Assembly (NCBI GenBank): GCA_021734725.1
Contig: JAIPIM010000188.1
Coordinates: 1-7,999 of the forward strand
Reading direction: 5' to 3'
DNA from: Minisyncoccota bacterium
Lineage (GTDB): Bacteria; Verrucomicrobiota; Lentisphaeria; Oligosphaerales; MVZH01
DNA: 7,999 bases
Shown here: positions 1 to 7,651 of the stretch, in pieces
Layout of the letters: each line of letters opens with the position of its first letter
How positions within the stretch are numbered: position 1 is the first letter of the stretch
Made by a program: the position numbers and the translations under genes
Notes under the pieces: generated by a model
The model's input: only the letters and a program-made list of their open reading frames with translations
What the model was told of the DNA's origin: nothing
Databases searched by the model: none

Positions 1-619
1 TGGGATTATGGGGGAACTCCATGGTCGGCTCGCCGTCCTCCGAATCGGCATACTTGACCGCGGCCAGGTTTTCACGTTCCAGCCGTTCCATCAGCGCGTC
101 ATCCCGCGGGACAAACCTCCCCTCGCCGTGGCGCACGGGCATCGGAATAAGCTCGATATCGCGGGTGAAGACACATGGGCTGTCGGCATTGACACGGAGC
201 ATGACCCAGCTGTCGCGGAACACGCCCTGCTTGTTCTTGGCAATCGCGGTCTGCTGTGTGAAATACTGTCCGTCGCAGGCGGGCACGAGCCCTAGGCGGG
301 TGATGGTCTGGAAGCCGTTACAGATACCCAGCACAAGCTTGCCGTCGGCCACGAACTGCTCCAGTTGCTCCCGCAACTGACAGCGCACTCGATTGGCGAA
401 CACCGTTCCCGCACCGATATGGTCGCCAAACGAGAACCCGCCGATGAACGTCAGAATATGAAAGTCATCAAGCGAACGTTCGCCGCTGATGATATCGTTG
501 AGGTGCACCTGCTCGGGCGCTGCGCCCGCTGTACGAAAGGCGCAGGCGGTTTCTTTCTCGCAGTTCAGCCCGAACCCGGTGATGATCAGCGCGTTGACAG
601 TTGATAGGTCGGTACTCAT
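1..619 (-). CDS. purQ: Phosphoribosylformylglycinamidine synthase, glutaminase subunit PurQ (partial, C-terminus outside window)
   Basis: This is the class I glutamine amidotransferase subunit that hydrolyses glutamine and passes ammonia to PurL for conversion of FGAR to FGAM in the cytoplasm. About 206 codons are present, read leftwards from the ATG at 619-617. Visible motifs: an N-terminal strand ending GFGLNCEKET (about residues 15-24), a GGFSFGDHIGAG loop near 60-71, the nucleophile elbow GICNGFQ with Cys100, and the FGAM-synthase-specific HGEGRF segment near 164-169. The reading leaves the window at about residue 206, just after FPHNP. The C-terminal His and Glu of the catalytic triad, which follow this point in the family, are therefore not visible. 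The start overlaps the purL stop by one base (TGATG). No good Shine-Dalgarno precedes it, so translation is probably coupled to purL. The family assignment is very secure; completeness of the gene cannot be judged. Confidence 0.95.
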   Translation of the reverse strand, partial: MSTDLSTVNALIITGFGLNCEKETACAFRTAGAAPEQVHLNDIISGERSLDDFHILTFIGGFSFGDHIGAGTVFANRVRCQLREQLEQFVADGKLVLGICNGFQTITRLGLVPACDGQYFTQQTAIAKNKQGVFRDSWVMLRVNADSPCVFTRDIELIPMPVRHGEGRFVPRDDALMERLERENLAAVKYADSEDGEPTMEFPHNP

Positions 620-3588
620 CAGATGGCATCCAGGGTTTTCGTGTAACTTGCTGTCAATTCATCGACGGTCAGCGTTGCCAAGATCGTTTCCGCTCCGAGG
701 CGAAGCGTCAACCTGGGGTCGAGGGTCACCTGTCCGACACAGGCATAGGGGATCCCTTCGAGCATTGCTTCGAACTCTTCACGGCTGTGCGGCCCGATGG
801 TGGCAATGAACCGGCTGTTGGACTCGGAGAACAGCGTTTCCGCGGCAGTCTGCGGGCCGTTCTTCGGCACCTTTTCCAGGTCGATATCGAGCCCGAGATG
901 TCCGCCGATCGCGACCTTGGCGAACCCGACAGCAAGCCCGCCGACGGCCGGCGTATGCAGCGAATGACAGAGTTCGGCGTCGGTTGACGCGGCGACTTTT
1001 TCGTAGATCTCGAGTGCGGCCTTCGGATCTACCCGAGGCACACTGTTACCGACGGCACCGAGCATGGCGTAATACTCGCTGCCGCCGAGTTCGCGCCTGG
1101 TCGTGCCCATGACATACACCAGATCACCGTCGCGCTTTGCGTCAAGCGTAATCGCTTTCCGGATGTCAGCCATGCGCGCAATAGTCGAGAACAGTACGGT
1201 TGGGGGTATCGAGATTTTACGGCCGCCGACCGTACTGTCGTTCTTCATGCTGTCCTTACCGGAGATGCAGGGGACACCGTATGCGGTGGTGTAGTCGTAC
1301 AACGCCTGGTTTGCGCGCACCAGCTGTGCGGCCTTGTGCTCGCCGTCGGGGTTCTTCGGTCCGGCCACCGGATCGGGCCAGCAGAAGTTATCGAGCCCGG
1401 CGATATGTCCGAGCCGTCCGCCGACAGCGACGGTACGGCGTACGGCCATGTCAATGATCGATCCCATCATATGGTAGGTATCGACGTCCGAGTAGCGGGG
1501 TGCCACGCCCGCGGTGAGTATGACCCCTTCCCGGCTGAGCTGGTCGATCATGGATACCGTGGCGTCACTGACGACGTTGTTATTGGCGCCGACAAACGGC
1601 TTGATAACACTCAGTCCTTTAACCTCGTGATCGTACTGGCGTGCCATATACTCGTTCGAACAGATATTGAGACGTCCCATCATACGCACCAGTGTATCGC
1701 TCAGATCCGGAGCGTCGACATTGTCCGGTTCGGCGTGTCGCGGCGGTTCCCACTTAGCCGGAATCGTCATCTGCGGAAGACCGTCGTGCAAGAACTGTTC
1801 GTCCAGCGATGCCACGAGTTCGCCTTTGTATTTCACTTCGAATCGTCCGGAGTCCGTGAATGTTCCCAGAACGGTTGCTTCGACGCCGCGCTTACGCGCC
1901 AAATCCATGAATGCATCCAGGCGTTCGGGGGGAACTGCCAGGCTCATGCGTTCCTGCGCCTCGGACAGGAGGATTTCCCACGGCTGCAGTCCGGCATACT
2001 TCAGGGGGGCGTCCGCCAGTTCTATGTCGCAACCGCCGGACACCTCCGACATTTCACCGATGCTCGACGACAGGCCGCCGGCACCGTTGTCGGTGATAAA
2101 GCGGTAGAGCAGTGCGTCGCGCGCCTCCATCAGGAAATCGGTCAGAATCTTCTGTGTAATCGGGTCTCCGATCTGAACGGCCTGCGTGGGCGATTCGGTA
2201 TGCAGTTCTTCACTCGAGAACGTTGCTCCGTGGATACCGTCTTTGCCAATGCGCCCGCCGATCATGACAGCGTAGTCGCCGGGTTCAATCGATTTTTCGT
2301 GAGCGGGCTGTCCGCCGAGGTCGTGCGGCAGTTTTCCCACGGTTCCGCAGTACACCAGCGGTTTACCCAGGTATCGCTCATCGAAGTATTCCCAGCCCAA
2401 TGCATACGGAATACCGCTTTGGTTGCCGCCGTCGATGACGCCTTTATGCACCTGATCGCGAAGGCGCCGCGGGTGGAACAGTCCTTTCGGAACATCATCC
2501 TGGGCGGTGAACGGCGATGCAAAACAGTACCCCCAGACATTGAGCAGCAGTTCCGCCCCGAGCCCGGTGCCGAGCGGGTCGCGGTTCACGCCGACAATAC
2601 CGGTCATGGCGCCGCCGTACGGATCCAGAGCAGTCGGACTGTTGTGGGTCTCAACCTTGTAGACCAGATTTACGTCATCATTGAACCGGATGACACCGGC
2701 GTTGTCGTGGAACACCGACACCAGCCAGTCCACGGTCGCGGCAATCTCATCGGTACTCCGCTTGATGAAGGTCTTGAAACACGAATCGATGATCTGTGTC
2801 CGGCCCGTCTCATCGGTATACGCGATGCGTGCGTTGAAAATTTTATGCTTACAGTGTTCGGACCAGGTTTGCGCCAGGCATTCCAGTTCCACGTCGGTAG
2901 GATTGGCGGGGAGCCCACGCTGCCGGCGTTCGGCACTGCATGTCCGGAAGTATTGCTGGATCGCTTTCATTTCATCCAGCGTCAGTGCCAGCACACCTTG
3001 ACGGCTGATTTGCATCAACGCATCGTCCGACACATCCAGATCTACGGTCTTGACCTCTGGCGCTGACTGCTCCTCGACCGCCGGCTGGTTGACCGGCGCG
3101 TGGTCGGTTTCCCACTCCGCGCGCGACATGACTGTACAGGTCTGAATCAGTTCATTGGCCAAGAGCTCGAACGCCAGTTTTTCAACCGCTTTCCGCGTGA
3201 GCCGTCTGCCGGAGATAAAATACTCGACCGACGCGTAGACCGTCTCGTCGCTTTCCAGGGGACGCTGCAAGATATCGGCGATGGCCGCGCGAGCGCTTCG
3301 AGCCACATTGTCCGTCACCCCAGGGCGGAACCCGACAATGACCACCCAATCAAACGGATGGGCCGGCACGGTTTCCCCCACCACTCCATGTTCAATCACA
3401 CGATTCGCAAACGCAGCAACAGCACCCTCGGCATCCGCCCGGCTGCAGTCGACAAATAACGAGTACACATCGCGCGTACGAACGCTCTTCAGCGGAAGCT
3501 CAAGGAAAAGCTTACCCTGGGCAAGAACTCCTTCCCCGCGGGGATCCGGGGCATCCGGCTTCGGGCTGACTTCAAGACGATAGTACAT
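619..3588 (-). CDS. purL: Phosphoribosylformylglycinamidine synthase PurL with fused N-terminal PurS-like region
   Basis: This is the ATP-dependent synthase that aminates FGAR to FGAM, using ammonia from PurQ, at step four of de novo purine synthesis. Residues 1-160 resemble PurS: KPDAPDPRG near 10-18, then a second similar unit GFRPGVTDN near 86-94 followed by a helix ending ANELIQ. A low-complexity linker (about 160-185) leads to the synthase core. Core motifs include SEHCKHKIFN (243-252), KVETHNSPTA (311-320), GGNQSGIP (387-394), GGRIGKDGIHGATFSSE (444-460), DNGAGGLSSSIGEMSE (500-515), RQYDHEVKG (650-658), GKDSM (777-781) and LFSESNSRF (919-927). No C-terminal glutaminase domain is present; purQ supplies it downstream. 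The core reads like the large gamma-proteobacterial type ('SEHC.HKIFNA') rather than the Bacillus type. A GAGG lies 12 bases before the ATG, a rather long spacing. The gene appears intact. The enzyme identity is certain; the PurS label for the N-terminus is by pattern. Confidence 0.96.
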   Translation of the reverse strand: MYYRLEVSPKPDAPDPRGEGVLAQGKLFLELPLKSVRTRDVYSLFVDCSRADAEGAVAAFANRVIEHGVVGETVPAHPFDWVVIVGFRPGVTDNVARSARAAIADILQRPLESDETVYASVEYFISGRRLTRKAVEKLAFELLANELIQTCTVMSRAEWETDHAPVNQPAVEEQSAPEVKTVDLDVSDDALMQISRQGVLALTLDEMKAIQQYFRTCSAERRQRGLPANPTDVELECLAQTWSEHCKHKIFNARIAYTDETGRTQIIDSCFKTFIKRSTDEIAATVDWLVSVFHDNAGVIRFNDDVNLVYKVETHNSPTALDPYGGAMTGIVGVNRDPLGTGLGAELLLNVWGYCFASPFTAQDDVPKGLFHPRRLRDQVHKGVIDGGNQSGIPYALGWEYFDERYLGKPLVYCGTVGKLPHDLGGQPAHEKSIEPGDYAVMIGGRIGKDGIHGATFSSEELHTESPTQAVQIGDPITQKILTDFLMEARDALLYRFITDNGAGGLSSSIGEMSEVSGGCDIELADAPLKYAGLQPWEILLSEAQERMSLAVPPERLDAFMDLARKRGVEATVLGTFTDSGRFEVKYKGELVASLDEQFLHDGLPQMTIPAKWEPPRHAEPDNVDAPDLSDTLVRMMGRLNICSNEYMARQYDHEVKGLSVIKPFVGANNNVVSDATVSMIDQLSREGVILTAGVAPRYSDVDTYHMMGSIIDMAVRRTVAVGGRLGHIAGLDNFCWPDPVAGPKNPDGEHKAAQLVRANQALYDYTTAYGVPCISGKDSMKNDSTVGGRKISIPPTVLFSTIARMADIRKAITLDAKRDGDLVYVMGTTRRELGGSEYYAMLGAVGNSVPRVDPKAALEIYEKVAASTDAELCHSLHTPAVGGLAVGFAKVAIGGHLGLDIDLEKVPKNGPQTAAETLFSESNSRFIATIGPHSREEFEAMLEGIPYACVGQVTLDPRLTLRLGAETILATLTVDELTASYTKTLDAI

Positions 3589-3631
3589 GTCTGGTCTTAA
3601 CCTCGGAAACTAAGAAAATTTGAAAACTTGC

Positions 3632-3658
3632 ACTATATCACACCCCGACGAGAAACAA
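3632..3658 (-). promoter_or_regulatory. Candidate promoter for purL-purQ
   Basis: Reading on the minus strand, TATAGT (bases 3637-3632) could be a -10 element, with TTGTTT (3658-3653) upstream at a 15-base spacing. The spacing is short and the -35 is only a partial match. The -10 lies about 44 bases before the purL ATG in an AT-rich stretch, which is a reasonable distance. I see no convincing PurR operator or purine riboswitch here. This is a weak, by-eye prediction. Confidence 0.25.
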
Positions 3659-3799
3659 AATAAGAGACACAAAAATTGGCCGTTGGGTTGCCGGACTGAA
3701 TGTTGCTCAATTGTGCTCGTTTGTTTCAGTACGACTGTGAGTCGCGCCCGATGGTGGCGTCTGCCAACTCAGCCAAGCCGCATTCGTAATCAGCCCGTG

Positions 3800-3827
3800 T
3801 TTTCACAAGCCCGATATGAAGTATAGT
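3800..3827 (+). promoter_or_regulatory. Candidate promoter for the TPR gene
   Basis: TTTTCA (3800-3805) and TATAGT (3822-3827) match four of six and five of six positions of a sigma-70-like -35 and -10, separated by 16 bases. They lie 57 bases or more before the ATG at 3884. The leader between them and the ATG is AT-rich and lacks an evident Shine-Dalgarno sequence. The call is by eye and is not supported by any expression evidence. Confidence 0.3.
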
Positions 3828-3883
3828 AAAACAGTTTCGAGGCAAATCATTACATTATTTCTTTCGGATTCACAATTCAGACT

Positions 3884-6547
3884 ATGCTGACCAGTCCGAG
3901 CAATTCAGGCAACGCATTTCGGGCAGCCCTTCGCCTGGGAACGATCTACATAGTGATGGCACTGTCCGTCATGCCCCTGCACGCGCAGACAGACGAAGCA
4001 ACTGGTAGCGGTGCGGAAGCGGACGCATCCCCAGGCGCGGAAAGCTCGGAAGCTGCCGCGGGCCCGTCAGGATTTGAACGTTTTGCGGCACGTCAGAAAG
4101 GGTTACGCGCCTTGGCGGACGGTATTTACGATAGCGCCGCCCGCTTTTTCCAGGAATACCGTACAGCCGTCGGCACGCGTGAGCCGGATTTGACGGACGC
4201 CACAATGCTGCTCGTTGAAACACAACTGCGGGCAGGACGGCCGGCGGACGCCCAGAAAGCGTTGAATATCTATAGCCGTCTCAGCGCAGGAGTGGACGAT
4301 CCTTATTATCGCGAAGGAATTCTATACTGGCGCAGTGCGGTACATCTGGCACTGGATCAGCCCGAAGCAGCAGCGGAAATCGCACAGCGTGTGGTCGAAA
4401 GTGCAGAGACCCCGCATTGGAAGGCCAAGGCTTTGCTGGTCCTCGGCGATGCACACGCAACTCTGGCTCACTGGGAGGCTGCTCAAGAGGCGTTCTCGCG
4501 CTTCCTGGATAACTACCCTCAGGATCCCGATGTGCTGCATGCGCGAATGGCCCTGCTTGAAGGATTTATTGCAAACCGGGAATATGAGCGCGCACAGGCG
4601 ATCCTGGACGACATCGCGGAACAACACGGCGAAACCATAGATACCCGTGTCACTCTCTACCGCGTTACCCTGTATGCACTCACCGGCAACGTGAGTGAGT
4701 CCGTTAGACTGTATCGAACCATCGAGTCCCAACGTCCTGAAAAACCCGACCCCGATTGGTGGCTGACGGCCTCAACCTTACTAAATAAATTAGTGGAGAA
4801 GGAACAATACAACGACGCGTTAGACATCGTTTCCCAAGCCTTGGTATTGGCACCGACGGCGCCAGACCGCAAACAACTTCGGTTACAGCAGGCGGATATG
4901 CTGCTCAAGCTCGATCGGTTTGAACCGGCCATCCAGGCATTGGAACAGTTCAAAAACGATTATCCGGACGCCTCCGAAGTTATTCCCGTCGAATTCAGGC
5001 TGGCTCAACTTCTGCGCGAAGAGAAGAAGCTTACAGCGGCAGCCAATTACTTCGGTAATGTCGCGGAGGCTGAACGGGCATCCCCGTCCATGCGTTATCA
5101 GGCCGCGCTTAGACGTGCCTGGTGTTTCATGGATGCGGAACACTATGACGATGCCACGCAGGCATTTTCAAAAGCGGCTAAACTGGGAACGTCTAACGAG
5201 GAGGTCGCCACAGCGTATTTTCTGGCTGCGGAAGCGGCGTATCGTGTCGGCAATTATACAAATGCCGCCATGTTGTACCAAACCGTTGCGGACGAGTATT
5301 CAGGGACGTCATACGCGGAGAAAGCGCGTTTTCGGCAGGCTGAATCACGGGCTCAGGCAAATCTCTATTCCGATGCCGCACTGGTCTTCAAACAGTTTCT
5401 GGAAGAGTATCCCGAGAGCGACGAGCGAGACGAAGCATTGCTGCAGCGCGGGATTGCTCTCAAGAACAGCGGCAGCTTTGAAGACGCCGTGGATCTGCTC
5501 AGTACGTTTGCCACCGAGTATCCGGACAATCCAAAGGTACCGCGCGCACTTATGGAAGCATTTGCCGCTGCTAAAGCAACCGGAAATGTTGAAACAACAC
5601 TGACGTTCCTGACCCGATTGATCGACAATTACCCGGAGTCCGATCTCATCCCGTATGCTCTCTATCAACGTATTCATGTCCACTTCCTTCACGGTCATTT
5701 TGCGGCGGCACTGACCGACAGTGACCGGTTCCTGAAGGACTACGCCCGCCTGCCAACGGCGGCTGACGTCATGCTTTGGCTCGGTGATTACTATGCCAAC
5801 GTAGGAAACCATGTGACGGCTGAACAGAACTACATGAAAGTTGTCTCATCCCACCCAGATCTGCCGCAGGCACAGACAGCACTGTTTGAGGCAGCAATGA
5901 GCGCATATAGCCGCGAAGACTACAGCCGCGTCGAGTTACTACTCACTCAGCTCACCAAGCAGTATAGCGAAAACGCCGTTACTAATGTGCACGCTCGCGC
6001 AGAAATGCTTTATGGCGACACCCTCTCTCAGCAAAGCCAATACCGGTCGGCTCTGGAACACTTCCAAAAGGCAGAGGAACTGGCAAAGGAAGGACGCCTG
6101 TTCGACGCAGCAAAAGGACGCGCCGGTGACATGTTGTACTCGCTCGCCGCAACGGACGGTCAAACCGAGGAGGAGCGAGTAAAACTGCTAAAACAGGCAG
6201 AAGAGACATTCGCGGAATTGGTTTCCGGCGATGACGTGGCTGCGGACCTGCGGGAAATCGCACAGTACCGTCTGGCCAAGACCTTGGAAAAGCAGGGCAA
6301 TATCGATGCAGCGACCGATGCCTACCTGTCAATCGTTTACGAGTATGATATAGATTTGGGTAATGGCAAGGTCCGTGACTGGTATTATTTCGCGCGCAGC
6401 GGGTACGACGCCGCACGCCTGCTCGTTATGGCCGAGGACTATGAAGATGCGGCTCGCGTCTACGAACGACTCGCTGAAGCAGGGATCCCCACCGCGAAAG
6501 ACGCCCTGGAAAAAGCACGCCAAATCCGCCAACGTACGTCGAAATAG
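3884..6547 (+). CDS. Exported tetratricopeptide-repeat protein, function unknown
   Basis: This is an 887-residue protein with a probable Sec signal peptide: arginines at 13 and 17, a hydrophobic core at about 18-32, and likely cleavage after Leu-His-Ala34. A small-residue and acidic linker (35-62) follows. The rest is helical TPR-type repeats of the kind found in BamD and CpoB/YbgF-like proteins. Repeat units often end in a Tyr-Pro pair: NYP at 210-212, DYP at 359-361, EYP at 508-510 and 545-547, NYP at 582-584. The last part has a distinct WYYFARSGYDAARLL segment (833-847) before a final helical pair. There is no enzyme domain, transmembrane anchor, lipobox or secretin-like region, so the protein probably acts as a periplasmic or outer-membrane-associated scaffold. 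Its neighbours give no functional clue: purL is divergent and a DUF502 gene is convergent. The ATG at 3884 is preferred because it places the signal peptide at the N-terminus, though no ribosome binding site is obvious. Confidence 0.88.
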   Translation: MLTSPSNSGNAFRAALRLGTIYIVMALSVMPLHAQTDEATGSGAEADASPGAESSEAAAGPSGFERFAARQKGLRALADGIYDSAARFFQEYRTAVGTREPDLTDATMLLVETQLRAGRPADAQKALNIYSRLSAGVDDPYYREGILYWRSAVHLALDQPEAAAEIAQRVVESAETPHWKAKALLVLGDAHATLAHWEAAQEAFSRFLDNYPQDPDVLHARMALLEGFIANREYERAQAILDDIAEQHGETIDTRVTLYRVTLYALTGNVSESVRLYRTIESQRPEKPDPDWWLTASTLLNKLVEKEQYNDALDIVSQALVLAPTAPDRKQLRLQQADMLLKLDRFEPAIQALEQFKNDYPDASEVIPVEFRLAQLLREEKKLTAAANYFGNVAEAERASPSMRYQAALRRAWCFMDAEHYDDATQAFSKAAKLGTSNEEVATAYFLAAEAAYRVGNYTNAAMLYQTVADEYSGTSYAEKARFRQAESRAQANLYSDAALVFKQFLEEYPESDERDEALLQRGIALKNSGSFEDAVDLLSTFATEYPDNPKVPRALMEAFAAAKATGNVETTLTFLTRLIDNYPESDLIPYALYQRIHVHFLHGHFAAALTDSDRFLKDYARLPTAADVMLWLGDYYANVGNHVTAEQNYMKVVSSHPDLPQAQTALFEAAMSAYSREDYSRVELLLTQLTKQYSENAVTNVHARAEMLYGDTLSQQSQYRSALEHFQKAEELAKEGRLFDAAKGRAGDMLYSLAATDGQTEEERVKLLKQAEETFAELVSGDDVAADLREIAQYRLAKTLEKQGNIDAATDAYLSIVYEYDIDLGNGKVRDWYYFARSGYDAARLLVMAEDYEDAARVYERLAEAGIPTAKDALEKARQIRQRTSK

Positions 6548-6587
6548 GGTGAACGTCGTAATCCGCGATGGCGAGCCCAGTGACTGG

Positions 6588-7241
6588 CTACTCCCCCTCT
6601 CCTGGAAGGTTACATGTTTCCGGCGCCAAGATACCGCCGCTGACCAGTGTGCGGATTGCATCTTCGACGCTTAGATTCGAATCATGCATGCGCTCGGGAG
6701 TCACAAACTCGAGATACCCTGATGTCGGATTCGGTGTTGTGGGCACAAAAACTTTATAGTAGATCTTGCCGTCGCGCCCCTGTATGGCCCCAGTCACAAA
6801 CCCTATGACAAACAAACCCGTGACCGGAAATTCCACAAATACAACGCGCTTAAACGCCTCCCGTTGAGAGAACGACAGCGTATCGACGACCTGCTTGGCA
6901 GCCAGGTAAATGGGACGGACCAATGGCAGACGAACCACCAAGTTCTCGCCAATTTGCAGTAGATGCCGCCCAATGAAATGTTTCGCCACGGCACCCGTCA
7001 GATAAAGCAACAGTAAGAGAAGAAGGAACGAGACAACCGCAACAACGGTGTCCGAAAGCTCCACCGGAAGCATGCGGACCAGTGGCGCGAGTAACCCTGA
7101 GGTGAAGTGAAAAATGAACGATAGCACAAACACGGTAACCGCCACGGGTACCAAGGTCAGCGCACCCGTGATAATGCGGTTGCGAATGCTATGCCAAGCG
7201 TGCTTCAGCGATGTTTGATTAACGGACTCTCCAAGGGGCAT
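6588..7241 (-). CDS. DUF502 family two-helix inner-membrane protein
   Basis: This 217-residue integral membrane protein belongs to the DUF502 family (Pfam PF04367), which also includes the plant COV/LCV membrane proteins. Its biochemical role in bacteria is not established. Family hallmarks visible here are R-x-R-x-x-x-G followed by a first membrane helix (about 24-46) with the LVPVAVT segment, a second helix (about 64-86) rich in Leu/Val, RLPLVRPIY with a following KQV (104-118), VEFP then IGFVTG (136-151), and the strongly conserved FVPTTPNPTSG (165-175). A C-terminal SVEDAIRTLVSGG helix completes the match. Length is normal for the family. The ATG at 7241-7239 is supported by AAAGGA eight bases upstream. 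The gene lies downstream of a LapA-domain membrane protein on the same strand, but 197 bases separate them, so co-transcription is uncertain. Confidence 0.93.
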   Translation of the reverse strand: MPLGESVNQTSLKHAWHSIRNRIITGALTLVPVAVTVFVLSFIFHFTSGLLAPLVRMLPVELSDTVVAVVSFLLLLLLLYLTGAVAKHFIGRHLLQIGENLVVRLPLVRPIYLAAKQVVDTLSFSQREAFKRVVFVEFPVTGLFVIGFVTGAIQGRDGKIYYKVFVPTTPNPTSGYLEFVTPERMHDSNLSVEDAIRTLVSGGILAPETCNLPGEGE

Positions 7242-7249
7242 AAGTACAA

Positions 7250-7255
7250 TCCTTT
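7250..7255 (-). promoter_or_regulatory. Ribosome binding site for the DUF502 gene
   Basis: On the minus strand AAAGGA sits eight bases before the ATG at 7241. It is the clearest Shine-Dalgarno sequence for any complete gene in the window and it fixes the start of the DUF502 protein. Confidence 0.7.
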
Positions 7256-7347
7256 GTGGTGCTTTTCCGCAACGCGAGATTCAGACTTTACGGTACTCCG
7301 CGAAAATCAGGATAAATGGGGGAGGCGTGTCTACGCGGCAGCCGTAT

Positions 7348-7384
7348 GAGCAAGTGTCCATAAAACGGCCATCAAACACTGCTC
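7348..7384. repeat. Imperfect inverted repeat between the LapA-like and DUF502 genes
   Basis: GAGCAAGTGT (7348-7357) is followed, after an 18-base spacer, by ACACTGCTC (7376-7384). The arms pair over nine positions with one bulged base. The repeat lies in the 197-base gap between two same-strand genes. No T-run follows it on the minus strand, so it is not a standard intrinsic terminator there. On the plus strand a short TTTT occurs a few bases later, but no plus-strand gene ends nearby. It could be an RNA structure or a protein-binding site, or chance. Confidence 0.35.
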
Positions 7385-7438
7385 CACGTTTTGCGCCACG
7401 GGTATCATGCCAGGATTCGACAGGTCTGCGTCAAAGGC

Positions 7439-7651
7439 CTATTTTCTCGTTAATTGCCCAGTCTTGTGACGGCGGCGCGAGAACATCAGAGCCGCAGACA
7501 AACCGATAATGAACCCGATCAGAGCCGTTATGAAAAGCAAGAGCGCGCGCGGCATGCTCACAGTCACCCAAAGCACTTGCGTCTGCACCTGCTCGGTATT
7601 CTGAAACACGACAATCACGCAGAGCAAGGCCAGTAGCAAAACCAATAACAA
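7439..7651 (-). CDS. Small LapA-domain (DUF1049) inner-membrane protein
   Basis: This protein of about 70 residues has the two-helix layout of the lipopolysaccharide assembly protein A domain (Pfam PF06305). It has a first hydrophobic helix (about 2-16), the characteristic phe-gln-asn (16-18) with a short extramembrane stretch containing VLWVTVSMP, a second helix (about 36-57) with GFIIGL, and a basic tail RRRHK. In E. coli, LapA works with LapB in control of lipopolysaccharide synthesis. Many other bacteria have stand-alone LapA-domain proteins of unknown job, so I give no gene name. The start is uncertain. There is no in-frame ATG or GTG between the upstream stop at 7730-7732 and the first helix, so TTG at 7651-7649 is the first standard start. 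Its upstream sequence has only a weak GGA. The family call is good; the exact N-terminus is not. Confidence 0.8.
   Translation of the reverse strand: MLLVLLLALLCVIVVFQNTEQVQTQVLWVTVSMPRALLLFITALIGFIIGLSAALMFSRRRHKTGQLTRK

Larger units (their letters stand above)
3589..3883. other. Divergent intergenic region between purL and the TPR gene
   Basis: This 295-base region holds no gene I can support. It is AT-rich near each flanking gene and GC-richer in the middle. The middle contains a small perfect hairpin, CGACT-GTG-AGTCG (3732-3744), too short to be assigned a role. A 68-codon open frame starting with TTG at 3620 crosses the purL promoter zone, has no ribosome binding site and has unprotein-like composition, so I treat it as spurious. 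Promoter candidates facing each way are listed separately. Confidence 0.6.

Noticed and set aside
1336..3066. A 576-codon open frame on the plus strand, antisense to purL
   Set aside because: It lies wholly inside a strongly conserved purL and is rich in Arg, His, Gln and Val as expected for the mirror of a GC-rich gene. It has no family motif, so it is a shadow frame.
3757..3770. Minus-strand GAGTTGGCAGACGC resembles the D-arm of tRNA-Leu (close to GAATTGGCAGACGC)
   Set aside because: No anticodon stem, T-arm or matching acceptor stem follows, so there is no tRNA. It is at most a chance or decayed fragment.
3620..3826. A 68-codon plus-strand frame in the purL/TPR intergenic region
   Set aside because: It has a TTG start without a ribosome binding site, overlaps the likely purL promoter, and has no recognisable features.
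4920..5603. A 227-codon frame overlapping the TPR gene in another phase
   Set aside because: Its composition is unlike a folded protein (excess Arg, Pro, Ser and Trp), and the TPR reading explains the region fully.
6574..6588. Small hairpin AGC(C)CAG-TGA-CTGGCT between the convergent TPR and DUF502 genes, considered as a bidirectional terminator
   Set aside because: The stem is only six base pairs with a bulge, and no T-run follows on either strand. Termination signals for these genes are not evident.
7327..7509. A 60-codon plus-strand frame opposite the LapA-like gene
   Set aside because: It overlaps the end of a recognisable LapA-domain gene and the inverted repeat, and looks like random translation.
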